This document shows positions 37,068 through 47,335 of a DNA stretch of 64,000 nucleotides, in pieces; positions within the stretch are counted from its first letter, which is position 1, and the number at the start of each line of letters is the position of its first letter. Location of the stretch: contig NZ_CP117167.1 of the NCBI RefSeq assembly GCF_028596025.1, positions 2,852,001-2,916,000 of the forward strand, written 5' to 3'. This DNA comes from Mucilaginibacter jinjuensis. GTDB lineage: Bacteria; Bacteroidota; Bacteroidia; Sphingobacteriales; Sphingobacteriaceae. The translations under genes and the position numbers were made by a program. The notes under the pieces are model-generated. The model was given only the letters and a program-made list of their open reading frames with translations. It made no database searches and was not told the DNA's origin.

Positions 37068-40000
37068 ATGAGAAAACTTTTACTAATTTTTTTGATGTAC
37101 TCCATAACATTGTGGAGCGCATCAGCCCAGCAAAAGAAGGTCAATGGCGTGGTCAAAGACGCGCAGAACGGACAGACCTTGCCGTTTTCGACAATCTCCG
37201 TTTTATCCGATGGTAAAGTATTAACTAAAATTGCTGCAGATGCAAACGGAAACTTTAGCATTGACGCCGAAACGGGTTCGATTATCCAGGCAACTTTTGC
37301 CGGCTATGAGCCAAGGCAGGTTAAAGTAGGGAATGCTAATAACCTTACCATCGAATTAAAAAGCAACACGAATTTGAATGAAGTAGTTGTAATTGGCTAC
37401 GGTACAGAAAAGCGAAAGGATTTAACAAGTGCGGCTACAACGATATCTGCCAAAGAAATCAGCGAGGCTCCATCTACCAATCTGGCAACAGCACTCGCTT
37501 CCCGCGCGCCGGGACTTGAAGTTCACAGCACGAGTACCCAACCTGGTGCCAGTGCCAGCGTCAATGTGCGTGGTTTAAACTCCATTTCACAGTTGCAGGG
37601 CCCGCTTTACATTGTTGATGGTGTAGCCTTGGTGGGCGATATCCGGAATATCAATCCTAATGATATTGCATCTGTAGAAATATTAAAAGATGCAGCGGCG
37701 GCAGGTATCTACGGTTCGCGTGCTGCAGAGGGCGTTATCCTGATCACTACCAAAAAGCCGAAAGCTGGTGCAACAAGTGTTAACTTTGATATGTACGCAG
37801 GTATACAAAGCAACAATCCTGCCTACAAAATGTTGGATGCACGCGGTTATGCCAATTTAAAACGGTCTGCTTATCAGGACGCCGATCCTGGCACCTTTGG
37901 TAAACCGGGCACTGACACAGCCGACGCCAAAATATTTAATGCTTATGAACTGCATAGCATTGCCAATGGCTATACCAATTACGATTGGCAAAAAGCCATT
38001 GTGCATAATAATGCACTAACACAGAATTATACACTGTCAGTATCTAATGGTACAGGCTCCAACCGGGTGTACTTTAGCGGTCAGTATCAAAATCAGGATG
38101 GTATTCTGATTAACACCGGTTATAAAAAATACGCCGGTTATTTAAGCGATGAAACCAATATCCGGCCGTTCCTGAAGTTGGGCGGGAGCATAAATTATGC
38201 CCACGATATTACGCATAACGCAATGCCTAACGAGTATCAGCAATCGTTGACGGAGAGCCCGTTACAACCCATCTATGACAACAGCGGGCAACCGCTGGTT
38301 ATAATCGATAAATCAACAGGTAATCCCACAATTTTTAATCCCGTAACACTTGCTTTGAATGCCATTGATCTGTATACAACTAACCGCACCAATGCCAACC
38401 TTTACCTGGAATTTACGCCGATCAAAAACCTGATGTTACGTTCGAGCATTGGTGCCGACATTTTCCAGGCTGAAGAAGACAAATATTATCCAAGAACTAC
38501 GGGGCCTGGTTATATGCCCAATAATGGCCTCGGTGAAATTTATAATAGCCGAGCTACTGATGTATTATGGGAAAATACAGCGAGCTACAGCATTTCAGCC
38601 GGTTCTCATGAGTTGAATTTACTGGGTGGTTTTACTTTTGAACGACATGAAAACACGGCAACAGACATGCAAGGATCGCAATTTCCAACAGATTTGCTTT
38701 CTTACAAAGCTATAGGAAGTGCCGGGTTGAAAATACAGGACAACAGCCAATACGACGGTTGGACTGTACGATCATTATTTGCCAGGGCTGTTTATAAATA
38801 TAAAGGCCGGTATATTCTAAATGCAACTATCCGTCAGGATGGATCGAGCCGTTTCGGCACAGATAATAAGTTCGGTGTTTTTCCAACTGTTAGTGGTGCA
38901 TGGCGTGTTATAGATGAACCCTGGATAGGTTACAAAACCAAAACATGGTTAAGCGATTTTAAACTGCGTTTAAGCTATGGTTTAGTAGGTAATCAAAACC
39001 TGCCATACGATGCTATATACACCCGTTATGATGCAACAACTTATCCGTTCAATGGTTCATCGGTTACCAGCGGTTATTCGGCTGCAGGTACTAATGGTGT
39101 ATTTGGTAATACCTCATTACAATGGGAAGTACAGCATCAGCTGAATGCAGGTACCGATATTGCGATACTGAATAATCGCCTTACGCTGTCTGTTGATGTT
39201 TACAATAAGAATATCAGTAGCTTATTAATGCCATTGCCACTTGCACCGTCATCAGGCTTCCAGACTGAGTATATCAACGTAGCTGCTATGAACACCAAAG
39301 GTATTGACGTGGCTTTAAAGTTTACGCCGATACAGACAAAGAATTTCACATGGCAGAGTTCATTAAACTGGTCGAAATATAAGAGCAAGGTTACCAAGCT
39401 TTTCCCGGGTACAGATTCATTGAACCTCACACTGCGTGTAGGTTTACCACCAAGCGGCGTTTATGGCAACTATGTATTTAACGGCCTGTATCAACAAGGT
39501 GATAACTTTGCACTTAATCCGAACGGAAAGCCGGGTGATATAAAGATTAAAGATGTTAATGGTGACGGAAAGATCACACCGCTTGACCAGGTTATCGTAG
39601 GCTCAAGCATTCCTCAGGGCTGGGGCAGTTTCTGGAACTATTTCAGGTACAAAAGCATCTCATTAACTATTTACAGTACCTATGAGTATGGCCAAAAATT
39701 AAACAACCTCACCTTTACCGATCTTACCTATTATAATTCGATATATGGTAACACAGGTAACGTTACAGTACAGGGTGGAAATTATTGGACACCTACAAAC
39801 ACTAATACCAACATTCCAAGGCCTAATTCATTTCAAACTTCTTTAAAAACACTTCCGGGTGGTATTGGTCAGGGTTCGAGTTATTCTATCCAAAATGCGA
39901 GCTACTTTAAAGTTCAGCATATCACACTGGGTTATGATTTCGCGTCTGAGCTGCTGAAAAAAATTAAGGTGAATACACTTAATATTTATGCACAGGTACT

Positions 40001-40121
40001 TAACCCTTTCTTGTTCACCGGTTACAAAGGTGTTGATCCGGATATAGCCGGTGCAGATGCAGCGAATGAAGTGTACCCAAGATACCGCACTTATTTGGTT
40101 GGTGTAAAATTAGGACTATAA
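37068..40121 (+). CDS. SusC/RagA TonB-dependent transporter, locus 2
   Basis: The 1017-residue protein has a signal peptide (1-21, SASAQ), a CarboxypepD_reg domain (about 23-100; GVVKDAQNGQTLPFSTISVL) and a plug (about 105-235; VEILKDAAAAGIYGSRAAEGVI). A full barrel ends LVGVKLGL. ATG 37068 is chosen over an in-frame TTG at 37050 because it gives a standard signal peptide. It pairs with the SusD 19 nt downstream and heads the locus 2 operon. Its glycan is unknown; the enzymes downstream point to alpha-galactosyl decoration. Confidence 0.95.
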   Translation: MRKLLLIFLMYSITLWSASAQQKKVNGVVKDAQNGQTLPFSTISVLSDGKVLTKIAADANGNFSIDAETGSIIQATFAGYEPRQVKVGNANNLTIELKSNTNLNEVVVIGYGTEKRKDLTSAATTISAKEISEAPSTNLATALASRAPGLEVHSTSTQPGASASVNVRGLNSISQLQGPLYIVDGVALVGDIRNINPNDIASVEILKDAAAAGIYGSRAAEGVILITTKKPKAGATSVNFDMYAGIQSNNPAYKMLDARGYANLKRSAYQDADPGTFGKPGTDTADAKIFNAYELHSIANGYTNYDWQKAIVHNNALTQNYTLSVSNGTGSNRVYFSGQYQNQDGILINTGYKKYAGYLSDETNIRPFLKLGGSINYAHDITHNAMPNEYQQSLTESPLQPIYDNSGQPLVIIDKSTGNPTIFNPVTLALNAIDLYTTNRTNANLYLEFTPIKNLMLRSSIGADIFQAEEDKYYPRTTGPGYMPNNGLGEIYNSRATDVLWENTASYSISAGSHELNLLGGFTFERHENTATDMQGSQFPTDLLSYKAIGSAGLKIQDNSQYDGWTVRSLFARAVYKYKGRYILNATIRQDGSSRFGTDNKFGVFPTVSGAWRVIDEPWIGYKTKTWLSDFKLRLSYGLVGNQNLPYDAIYTRYDATTYPFNGSSVTSGYSAAGTNGVFGNTSLQWEVQHQLNAGTDIAILNNRLTLSVDVYNKNISSLLMPLPLAPSSGFQTEYINVAAMNTKGIDVALKFTPIQTKNFTWQSSLNWSKYKSKVTKLFPGTDSLNLTLRVGLPPSGVYGNYVFNGLYQQGDNFALNPNGKPGDIKIKDVNGDGKITPLDQVIVGSSIPQGWGSFWNYFRYKSISLTIYSTYEYGQKLNNLTFTDLTYYNSIYGNTGNVTVQGGNYWTPTNTNTNIPRPNSFQTSLKTLPGGIGQGSSYSIQNASYFKVQHITLGYDFASELLKKIKVNTLNIYAQVLNPFLFTGYKGVDPDIAGADAANEVYPRYRTYLVGVKLGL

Positions 40122-40140
40122 TTTAAACGACATTTTTGAC

Positions 40141-41727
40141 ATGAAAAATCCTACTCACTATATAAAGAAATTTTGGCCGGCAGCATTGGCAATTATCCTG
40201 TTGCAAGGTTTCAGCAGTTGCCGCAAGGAGCTTAACTATACACCTGAGGTATTTGTTTCGGCAGAAAATCTGTACAAAGACCAGGCAGGTGCTATTGCCG
40301 GGGTAACCGGTATTTATCAGCAACTACAAACCCTTAAAAAATCTGATTATCAGTTAATTGGTAACCTTGGCACAGACGAAGTTCGCGCTTGTTACCAGGC
40401 ACAGGGTTATGGAGCCTACTGGGCAGGTGTGGTTGGCTTAGACGTATACGATATTACCTTTAACAGCCAGAATCAGGATATTTCGGGCTTTTGGACAGGT
40501 TGTTACCAGGGTATAGCTAATGCCAACGGGGCAATCAAGTATATCCCGGGGATTAAGAACTTTGCCGATCCTACTGTGCAAAACCGCCTGCTTGGTGAGG
40601 CTCGTTTTATGCGTGCGCTGTTTTATTTTTATCTGGTTCAGATGTATGGAGATGTGCCTATGCCGCTCGAGGATACTAATTTTGATAATGGTGTACCCCG
40701 CACGCCACAGCAACAGGTTTATGCCCAAATTGTTGCCGACCTGAAATTTGCTGTAGCCAATTGCTGGGTAAAAAGTAAGTTATCTGCAAATGATGTAGGC
40801 CGTGCAAATGTTGAAGCGGCCAAGGCGCTGTTAGGCAAAGTTTATCTTACTCAGCATGATTACAACGATGCTAAAACAACCTTTGAAGATCTGATCAACA
40901 CCAACCAGATTAGCCTGTTAACAAACTATGGGGATCTATTTGATGGCAAGCACGAAAATAATGCAGAATCCCTGTTTGAAATTCAATATTCTACTGATAA
41001 TACAAACGATGTTCAATCACTTCAAAACTTGTACGGCTCGTATGCAGGGCCGCCAATAGCCGGCGAAACTTTTGATATTCATACACCAGGCTATGGTGGC
41101 ACGGTTGTAATGTCTACCGCCCATTATTCCGATTCGCTATTTGACAAGAAACATGATGTGAGGTATCTGGCATCTATCAACCATGATCGTTATGATGGCA
41201 GTGGTAATACCATGAGCTGGTGGATTGATCCCGGATTGCCAACCATCAAGAAATTTGATATTTCAACCAATGATATTGATTACAACCATTCGGGTAAAAA
41301 CCTTTATTACCTGCGTGCGTCTGACGTATTTCTGATGTATGCTGAAACATTGAATGAACTGGGCCAGCCCCAGGCAGCTTTGGCACCGTTAAATAAAGTA
41401 CGTGAACGTGCATTTGGCAGTGGAAATTATGATGTGAAATCTACTGTTTCACAAACAGCATTAAGGGATACAATCCTTGATGAGCGCAGCCGTGAGTTAG
41501 GTGCGGAAGGATGGCGTTGGTACGATCTTAAACGTACCGGAACGCTGGTGAAGCGCGTTAAACGATACAATGACCCGCATCGGGATTTCTTGCTGAAAAA
41601 TGGCGGTACATCAGATCCGCATCCTGTACAGAACGTATCGGATAAAAATAATCTGTATCCGATACCACTTTCAGAGTTGCAGAATAACCGTGCGCTTGGA
41701 CTTAAGGCACAAAATCCTGGCTATTAA
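40141..41727 (+). CDS. SusD/RagB glycan-binding lipoprotein, locus 2
   Basis: The 528-residue lipoprotein has lipobox FSSC (near residue 28). Classical RagB features are RFMRALFYFYLVQMYGDVPMP near residue 160, RASDVFLMYAETLNELGQ near 395, the DERSRELGAEGWRWYDLKRTG block and the terminal NPGY. It is the binding partner of the upstream SusC. The next gene begins 11 nt after its stop. Confidence 0.95.
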   Translation: MKNPTHYIKKFWPAALAIILLQGFSSCRKELNYTPEVFVSAENLYKDQAGAIAGVTGIYQQLQTLKKSDYQLIGNLGTDEVRACYQAQGYGAYWAGVVGLDVYDITFNSQNQDISGFWTGCYQGIANANGAIKYIPGIKNFADPTVQNRLLGEARFMRALFYFYLVQMYGDVPMPLEDTNFDNGVPRTPQQQVYAQIVADLKFAVANCWVKSKLSANDVGRANVEAAKALLGKVYLTQHDYNDAKTTFEDLINTNQISLLTNYGDLFDGKHENNAESLFEIQYSTDNTNDVQSLQNLYGSYAGPPIAGETFDIHTPGYGGTVVMSTAHYSDSLFDKKHDVRYLASINHDRYDGSGNTMSWWIDPGLPTIKKFDISTNDIDYNHSGKNLYYLRASDVFLMYAETLNELGQPQAALAPLNKVRERAFGSGNYDVKSTVSQTALRDTILDERSRELGAEGWRWYDLKRTGTLVKRVKRYNDPHRDFLLKNGGTSDPHPVQNVSDKNNLYPIPLSELQNNRALGLKAQNPGY

Positions 41728-41738
41728 TCGATCTCAAA

Positions 41739-43964
41739 ATGATTCAAATGAATAAGCGTTCCCTTACACAAAGTTTACTTACCATCTTAATGCTGTCGCC
41801 GGTTTCAGTATCTGCGCAAAAGGTGGTAAAATATACGGACAGTACGGTGGTGAGTACCGATGCAGCTTCCATATCTGCTAACCGTAAAACGGGGCGTTTG
41901 AATTTTCACTTTGGCAATGGTGTTACCATAAGTAATGCCGTTGCTTATATCAATGAGCTTTCGGCGGGTTATATTACTACATCTGCGTGTAAAGTCCATT
42001 TAATTTCTGCCGATGAGTTTACTAACGCAGGTGGAAAAGGTATTCGTATGGTGATCAGGCATTCTGGAAACGATGCCGGCATTACATTGATACAACAGAT
42101 ACTGGTTTATCAGGATCATTCTTACCTGTTTATTAATCTTACCGCTATTAAAGGTGATGGAGCAGGCGACAATATTGAGACTCGTGATATCTGCCCACTG
42201 GCCGTTTTGCCGAAGGAAAATTCGAAATTGAGCCAGCCCGGTTCCGAACCGCGTTTTTTAGATGTACCATTTGATAACGACAACTGGTCGCACGTGATCG
42301 AAAACAGTTGGAACAAAGCCAAGCCTTTTAATGGTGTTAGTTATGAATATGCTTCAATTTACGACAATACAAAATTGACCGGTTTGGTTATGGGCAGCTT
42401 GTCGCATGATTTCTGGAAGACAGGGATCACTTACCATTCTGCAGTAACCCCGGGTGTAATCGATTCACTTAAAATAATAGATGGCTTAGCCACTGAAGAC
42501 AATGCTGCCCTTCCGCCTGATTATGGTGGAAATGATGGTACACATGACCATGCACTTCACGGCACGATGATCGGTAAATCGATCAGTTCCTCTATCATTT
42601 ATCTGGGTGCCTCGGATGATGTGCGCAAAGATTTTGTAAATTATGGTAAAGCAAATGTGCAAATTAACGGCAGCCTGAGTTGGAAGGCGCCGGCTCCTGT
42701 ATACTGGAACAGCTTTGGCGTAGAAGGTGTGCTGGGTTATGAGAAAGTAATGATGCCTAAAGATGTTTCTAAGATATCTGATTTTATCAAAACACTCGGC
42801 AATTTTAATCAATATACCAGGCCGGTGATAAGTATCGACTCTTATGATCAATCGATATATACCACCGAACTGCTTACCTCTTTTGGGCAGTTTGCACGAA
42901 AGCAACATCAGGAACTCGGGTTTTATTTCATACCATTTGCGTTGTGGAGTTGGAAAAATAGCATCGACAATACAAAACTACAGGGTACTGATTACCTGTT
43001 GAGTGATGTGGTATTGCGCGACAAAAATAATCAGCCGATCTGGTACAAAGATGGCCAATGGGGAGCTTTGGCGCTCGACCCAACTCACCCGGCTGTGAGG
43101 CAGTATGTTATTCATCAGCTGCAAAAAGCTAAAACAATCGGAGCGAAATTCATCAAGATTGATTTTCTGACAGCGGGCGCTTTAGAATCCAACCATCGTT
43201 ATAACCCCAACATCCGGTCGGGGATGCAGGCCTACAATTATGGTATGAAAATGCTGAAATCGCTTGCAGATTCTATCATGGGTAAAGATGTTTTCATTAC
43301 CGAAGCCATTTCGCCTATGTTCCCCAATCAGTATGCCCATACGCGGTTCATTTCTACAGATGTTTATTCGCATTTGCGTGATGATCAGCCGGGTTTTCCG
43401 CATTATGGCAGTACAGAGAGCTCATTAGCATACGGTTCCCATCTGTGGTGGGTGCAGGGCACGCTATGGCCCTATACCAATCTGGACGTAACGATTATGA
43501 AAAACTTTCAGAAGAACCCGGATTTGAGCGAGCAGGAGGTAAAGGTCCGGCTATTCGCCATGATGGCTATGGGTAGCATACTGGGCGATGGTTCTGATTT
43601 TAGAAATAAAATAGCTGCGGACAGGGCTAAAATTTACCTCGATAATAAAAACGTTTGTGCGTTTTTCAATGAGCCTAAAGCCTTTACACCGCTAAAATTT
43701 GCTGACGGGGCATCCTTCGACCAGCAGTTGGCTTTTTATCTGCCGGGTACTGAAGTGTTGTTCTCTCAATTCAATTTCGATACTAAAAAAGAGTACGATC
43801 AAAGTTGGAACCGCAAAGATGTTGGCCTGGGCAAAGGCGAATACGTGATTAAAGATTTTTTATCAGATCAAACTATAGGGAAGATAGGTAAGGATCAAGA
43901 CTCATTTACCATTAATGTGCCGGCCGGCGATGCAAAAATGATCAGGCTGGTACCCGTCAACTAA
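41739..43964 (+). CDS. Clan GH-D (alpha-galactosidase-like) glycosidase
   Basis: The 741-residue secreted protein has a signal peptide ending VSAQ, an N-terminal beta-supersandwich (to about 310) and a TIM barrel. The barrel shows the GH27/GH36 order: GFYFIPFALWSW, LDPTHPAVRQYV, then FIKIDFL with the likely nucleophile Asp475. Further on is STDVYSHLRDD with the likely acid/base Asp541 (numbering from 41739). An in-frame ATG at 41748 gives a cleaner signal peptide. It is not a canonical GH36 like the gene at 52928. Alpha-galactosidase, beta-L-arabinopyranosidase or a new specificity are all possible. Confidence 0.7.
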   Translation: MIQMNKRSLTQSLLTILMLSPVSVSAQKVVKYTDSTVVSTDAASISANRKTGRLNFHFGNGVTISNAVAYINELSAGYITTSACKVHLISADEFTNAGGKGIRMVIRHSGNDAGITLIQQILVYQDHSYLFINLTAIKGDGAGDNIETRDICPLAVLPKENSKLSQPGSEPRFLDVPFDNDNWSHVIENSWNKAKPFNGVSYEYASIYDNTKLTGLVMGSLSHDFWKTGITYHSAVTPGVIDSLKIIDGLATEDNAALPPDYGGNDGTHDHALHGTMIGKSISSSIIYLGASDDVRKDFVNYGKANVQINGSLSWKAPAPVYWNSFGVEGVLGYEKVMMPKDVSKISDFIKTLGNFNQYTRPVISIDSYDQSIYTTELLTSFGQFARKQHQELGFYFIPFALWSWKNSIDNTKLQGTDYLLSDVVLRDKNNQPIWYKDGQWGALALDPTHPAVRQYVIHQLQKAKTIGAKFIKIDFLTAGALESNHRYNPNIRSGMQAYNYGMKMLKSLADSIMGKDVFITEAISPMFPNQYAHTRFISTDVYSHLRDDQPGFPHYGSTESSLAYGSHLWWVQGTLWPYTNLDVTIMKNFQKNPDLSEQEVKVRLFAMMAMGSILGDGSDFRNKIAADRAKIYLDNKNVCAFFNEPKAFTPLKFADGASFDQQLAFYLPGTEVLFSQFNFDTKKEYDQSWNRKDVGLGKGEYVIKDFLSDQTIGKIGKDQDSFTINVPAGDAKMIRLVPVN

Positions 43965-43995
43965 CATATTAAATACATAAAAATACATTAAAACT

Positions 43996-46900
43996 ATGGA
44001 AGTAAAAGCTTGGGTGGAGCCAATCAACATTCCGACTTATGGGACAGGAAAACCGGAAAAGAATCCGATGTTTCTGGAAAAGAGAGTTTATCAGGGGAGC
44101 AGCGGCGTTGTGTACCCGCATCCGGTAATCGAAAAGATTGAAGATGAAAAGAAAGACCGCGAGTATACCGCCGTATTTCTTGAAAATGAATATTTAAAAG
44201 TTATGATACTGCCAGAGCTTGGCGGAAGGATACAACGAGCTTATGATAAGATCCGGAACAGGGACTTTGTTTATTATAACCAGGTAATTAAGCCTGCACT
44301 TGTTGGTTTAGCAGGCCCGTGGATATCTGGCGGTATCGAATTTAACTGGCCGCAACATCATCGACCAAGTACGTTTTCGCCGGTTGATTATAAAATTCAG
44401 GAAAATACAGATGGTAGTAAAACCGTTTGGGTAAATGAGCATGAAATTATGTTCCGTACCAAGGGTATGGCCGGTTTTACGCTTTATCCGGGTAAAGCTT
44501 ATCTGGAAATCAGCGGTAAGTTGTTTAACCCAACACCTTTTCCGCAAACCTTTTTGTGGTGGGCTAATCCTGCTGTAAAAGTGAATGAACATTACCAATC
44601 TATATTTCCGCCTGATGTTTACGCGGTTTTTGATCATGGTAAGCGCGATGTTTCTGATTTCCCAATCGCTACAGGTACTTATTACAAAGTAGACTATGCA
44701 CCGGGAACAGATATTTCGCGCTATAAAAATATCCCGGTACCAACTTCATACATGGCCATTCAGTCTAAATATGATTTTATGGGATGTTATGAGCATGATA
44801 CACAGGCGGGGATGCTGCACGTGGCAGACCATCATGTGTCACCCGGCAAAAAGCAATGGACCTGGGGCAATGGAGACTTTGGCTTTGCCTGGGACAGGAA
44901 CCTTACAGATGAAGATGGCCCGTATATTGAGCTGATGACGGGTGTGTTCACAGATAATCAACCCGATTTTTCATGGCTGAATCCTAATGAAGGCAAATCA
45001 TTTGAGCAGTACTTTATGCCTTATGCACAGATTGGTGTAGTGAAAAATGCAACAAAAGAAGCCATGCTTAGCGTTGAATTAACAAATCTTAGCCTAAGCT
45101 TCAAGGTGTATGTTACTGCCGCTTATCCCAATGCCCATATTAAAGCATTTTACCATGGAAAAGAGATCTACTGTATAAATGCCAATATAGCACCTGATCG
45201 TATTTTTGAAGGACATGTGCCACTTGATGCACCGGATGACGATACTCAATGGCAGGTAATTGTAAGCAATGCCGACGGACAAGAGCTGGTTAGCTACCAA
45301 CCGGAGCTATTAAAAGACCATGATATACCAGCCGCGGCCACTGTGGCTAAAGCACCTCAGGAAATAGAACAAGTAGAAGAGTTGTTTTTAAATGGCCTTC
45401 ACCTGGAGCAATATCGCCATGCCACCTATAATCCGATGGATTATTATGGAGAGGCGCTGAGAAGAAGCCCTGAAGATATTAGAAGTAATAATGCTATTGG
45501 ATTGCTTTTGTTGAAACGCGGGCAGTTTGAAAAAGCAGAAGAATATTTTAGAACAGCAATCAAATCCATCACACTCAGAAACCCAAACCCTTATGATAGT
45601 GAGCCATATTTTAACCTGGGCCTGAGCCTGAGATTTCAGGATAAACTTAACGAAGCCTATGATGCTTTTTTTAAAGCCACCTGGAATGATGCTCAGCAAC
45701 ACAGCGCGTTTTTAGAGCTGGCTCGAATTGCTACTTCGCAAGGCCGCTTTGATCTGGCGTTGGCACATGTAGAGAAATCCCTTATTCGTAATTACCATAG
45801 CCTTTCGGCGCGTCACTTAAAGGCGATCCTGCTTCGTATTACTGGTAAATTGGCGGAAGCAACTGATTGGATAACATCGTCGCTAGAGATTGATCCATTT
45901 AATTTCGGGTGCCTTTTCGAAAGTTATCTGGTTGAATCAGATAAAGATAAGGCCGGTGAGATCATATACCAGCTCTTGGGCTTAATGCGCGGAGAGATAA
46001 ATAATTACCTTGAACTTTCATTAGCTTACAGTAATGCAGGCCGCTATGATGAAGGTATTGAAGTGATTGATAAATATGAAGAGAATAATGAAACAAATAC
46101 CCCATTAGCAGACTATTACCGGGGTTGGTTCTCTAAAAAATCAGGCAATGATCAGATAGCTAAATTCTTCTTTAACCAGGGGCGTTTAAAAACACCGGAT
46201 TTCTGTTTCCCCAATAAGGTAGAAGAGGTGCTTATCCTGAAAGCGACTATTGAAGCTAATCCCTCGGATTTTATTGCTAACTATTTGTTAGGAAACCTTT
46301 GGTACGATAAGCGCCAGTACAATGAAGCCATTTCCTGTTGGGAGCAATCGTCTGCGTTCGATGATACTTTCCCAACTGTGCACCGCAACCTATCATTAGC
46401 CTATTACAACAAATTGCAACGGCCAGAAAAAGCGCTTGAAGCAATGGAGAAGGCTTTCACGCTTGACCCAAAGGATGCCCGCATATTAATGGAGCTGGAT
46501 CAGTTATATAAAGTAACGGGGAAATCATCTAAACAGCGGTTAGATCTGCTTGATCATTATACGGAGCTTGTAGAACAAAGAGATGATCTTTACCTGGAAC
46601 GGATTACACTTTATAACAATCTAAAACTATACAAGGAAGCATTGCAGTCAATACAACTGCGTAAGTTTCATCCATGGGAGGGTGGTGAAGGAAAAGTGGT
46701 GGGCCAATACTTGCTATGCCTTATTGAACTGGCAAAGCAGGAAATTTCAAATGAAAATTTTGAACAAGCTGTTTCTTATCTGATTGCAGCGCAGCAATAT
46801 CCGGAAAATTTGGGTGAGGGTAAGCTGTATGGCGTACCGGAAAATGACATCAATTATTTATTAGGCTGTACCTATGAGGGGATGCAGCGCAATGAACTTG

Positions 46901-47334
46901 CCAAGGAGAAATTCGTAGCTGCTACCATAGGTAACAGCGAGCCTGTACAAGCTATTTACTATAATGACGCACAACCCGACAAAATACTTTATCAGGCATT
47001 GGCCTGGCAAAAACTGGGAGAACTCGATAGGGCTAACGCAATTTTTAACCGCTTTATTGAATTTGGTGAAAAGCACCTTCACGACGATGTTAAAATCGAT
47101 TACTTCGCCGTATCGCTACCCGACATGTTGGTGTTTGATGTAGACATTAACCGCAGAAATGTAATTTTCTGTAATTATCTGATCGGCCTTGGGTATCTTG
47201 GTCTCGGCGATGTTGAAAAAGGAAAAGGTAAGTTGCAAAAAGTATTGGCAATGGATATTAATCACCAGGGGGCCGCGTTGCATTTAGCAATGGTGGATTA
47301 TTTCAGTCAGCTCAATCAATCTTATATTGAATAA
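43996..47334 (+). CDS. Cytosolic DUF5107 plus TPR protein
   Basis: The 1112-residue protein has no signal peptide. Residues about 40-340 form a DUF5107 domain with a mutarotase-like fold (LKVMILPELGGRIQRAYDK, GGIEFNWPQHHRPS, WWANPAVKVNEHYQ). From about 480 to the end are many tetratricopeptide repeats (NNAIGLLLLKRGQFEKAEEY, YFNLGLSLRFQDKLNEAYDA). Such proteins occur in sugar loci, but their reaction is not established as far as I know. A conserved acidic/His-rich barrel mouth suggests carbohydrate binding or catalysis on imported sugar. The mutarotase gene begins right after its stop, so the two probably act together in the cytoplasm. Confidence 0.82.
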   Translation: MEVKAWVEPINIPTYGTGKPEKNPMFLEKRVYQGSSGVVYPHPVIEKIEDEKKDREYTAVFLENEYLKVMILPELGGRIQRAYDKIRNRDFVYYNQVIKPALVGLAGPWISGGIEFNWPQHHRPSTFSPVDYKIQENTDGSKTVWVNEHEIMFRTKGMAGFTLYPGKAYLEISGKLFNPTPFPQTFLWWANPAVKVNEHYQSIFPPDVYAVFDHGKRDVSDFPIATGTYYKVDYAPGTDISRYKNIPVPTSYMAIQSKYDFMGCYEHDTQAGMLHVADHHVSPGKKQWTWGNGDFGFAWDRNLTDEDGPYIELMTGVFTDNQPDFSWLNPNEGKSFEQYFMPYAQIGVVKNATKEAMLSVELTNLSLSFKVYVTAAYPNAHIKAFYHGKEIYCINANIAPDRIFEGHVPLDAPDDDTQWQVIVSNADGQELVSYQPELLKDHDIPAAATVAKAPQEIEQVEELFLNGLHLEQYRHATYNPMDYYGEALRRSPEDIRSNNAIGLLLLKRGQFEKAEEYFRTAIKSITLRNPNPYDSEPYFNLGLSLRFQDKLNEAYDAFFKATWNDAQQHSAFLELARIATSQGRFDLALAHVEKSLIRNYHSLSARHLKAILLRITGKLAEATDWITSSLEIDPFNFGCLFESYLVESDKDKAGEIIYQLLGLMRGEINNYLELSLAYSNAGRYDEGIEVIDKYEENNETNTPLADYYRGWFSKKSGNDQIAKFFFNQGRLKTPDFCFPNKVEEVLILKATIEANPSDFIANYLLGNLWYDKRQYNEAISCWEQSSAFDDTFPTVHRNLSLAYYNKLQRPEKALEAMEKAFTLDPKDARILMELDQLYKVTGKSSKQRLDLLDHYTELVEQRDDLYLERITLYNNLKLYKEALQSIQLRKFHPWEGGEGKVVGQYLLCLIELAKQEISNENFEQAVSYLIAAQQYPENLGEGKLYGVPENDINYLLGCTYEGMQRNELAKEKFVAATIGNSEPVQAIYYNDAQPDKILYQALAWQKLGELDRANAIFNRFIEFGEKHLHDDVKIDYFAVSLPDMLVFDVDINRRNVIFCNYLIGLGYLGLGDVEKGKGKLQKVLAMDINHQGAALHLAMVDYFSQLNQSYIE

Positions 47335-47335
47335 A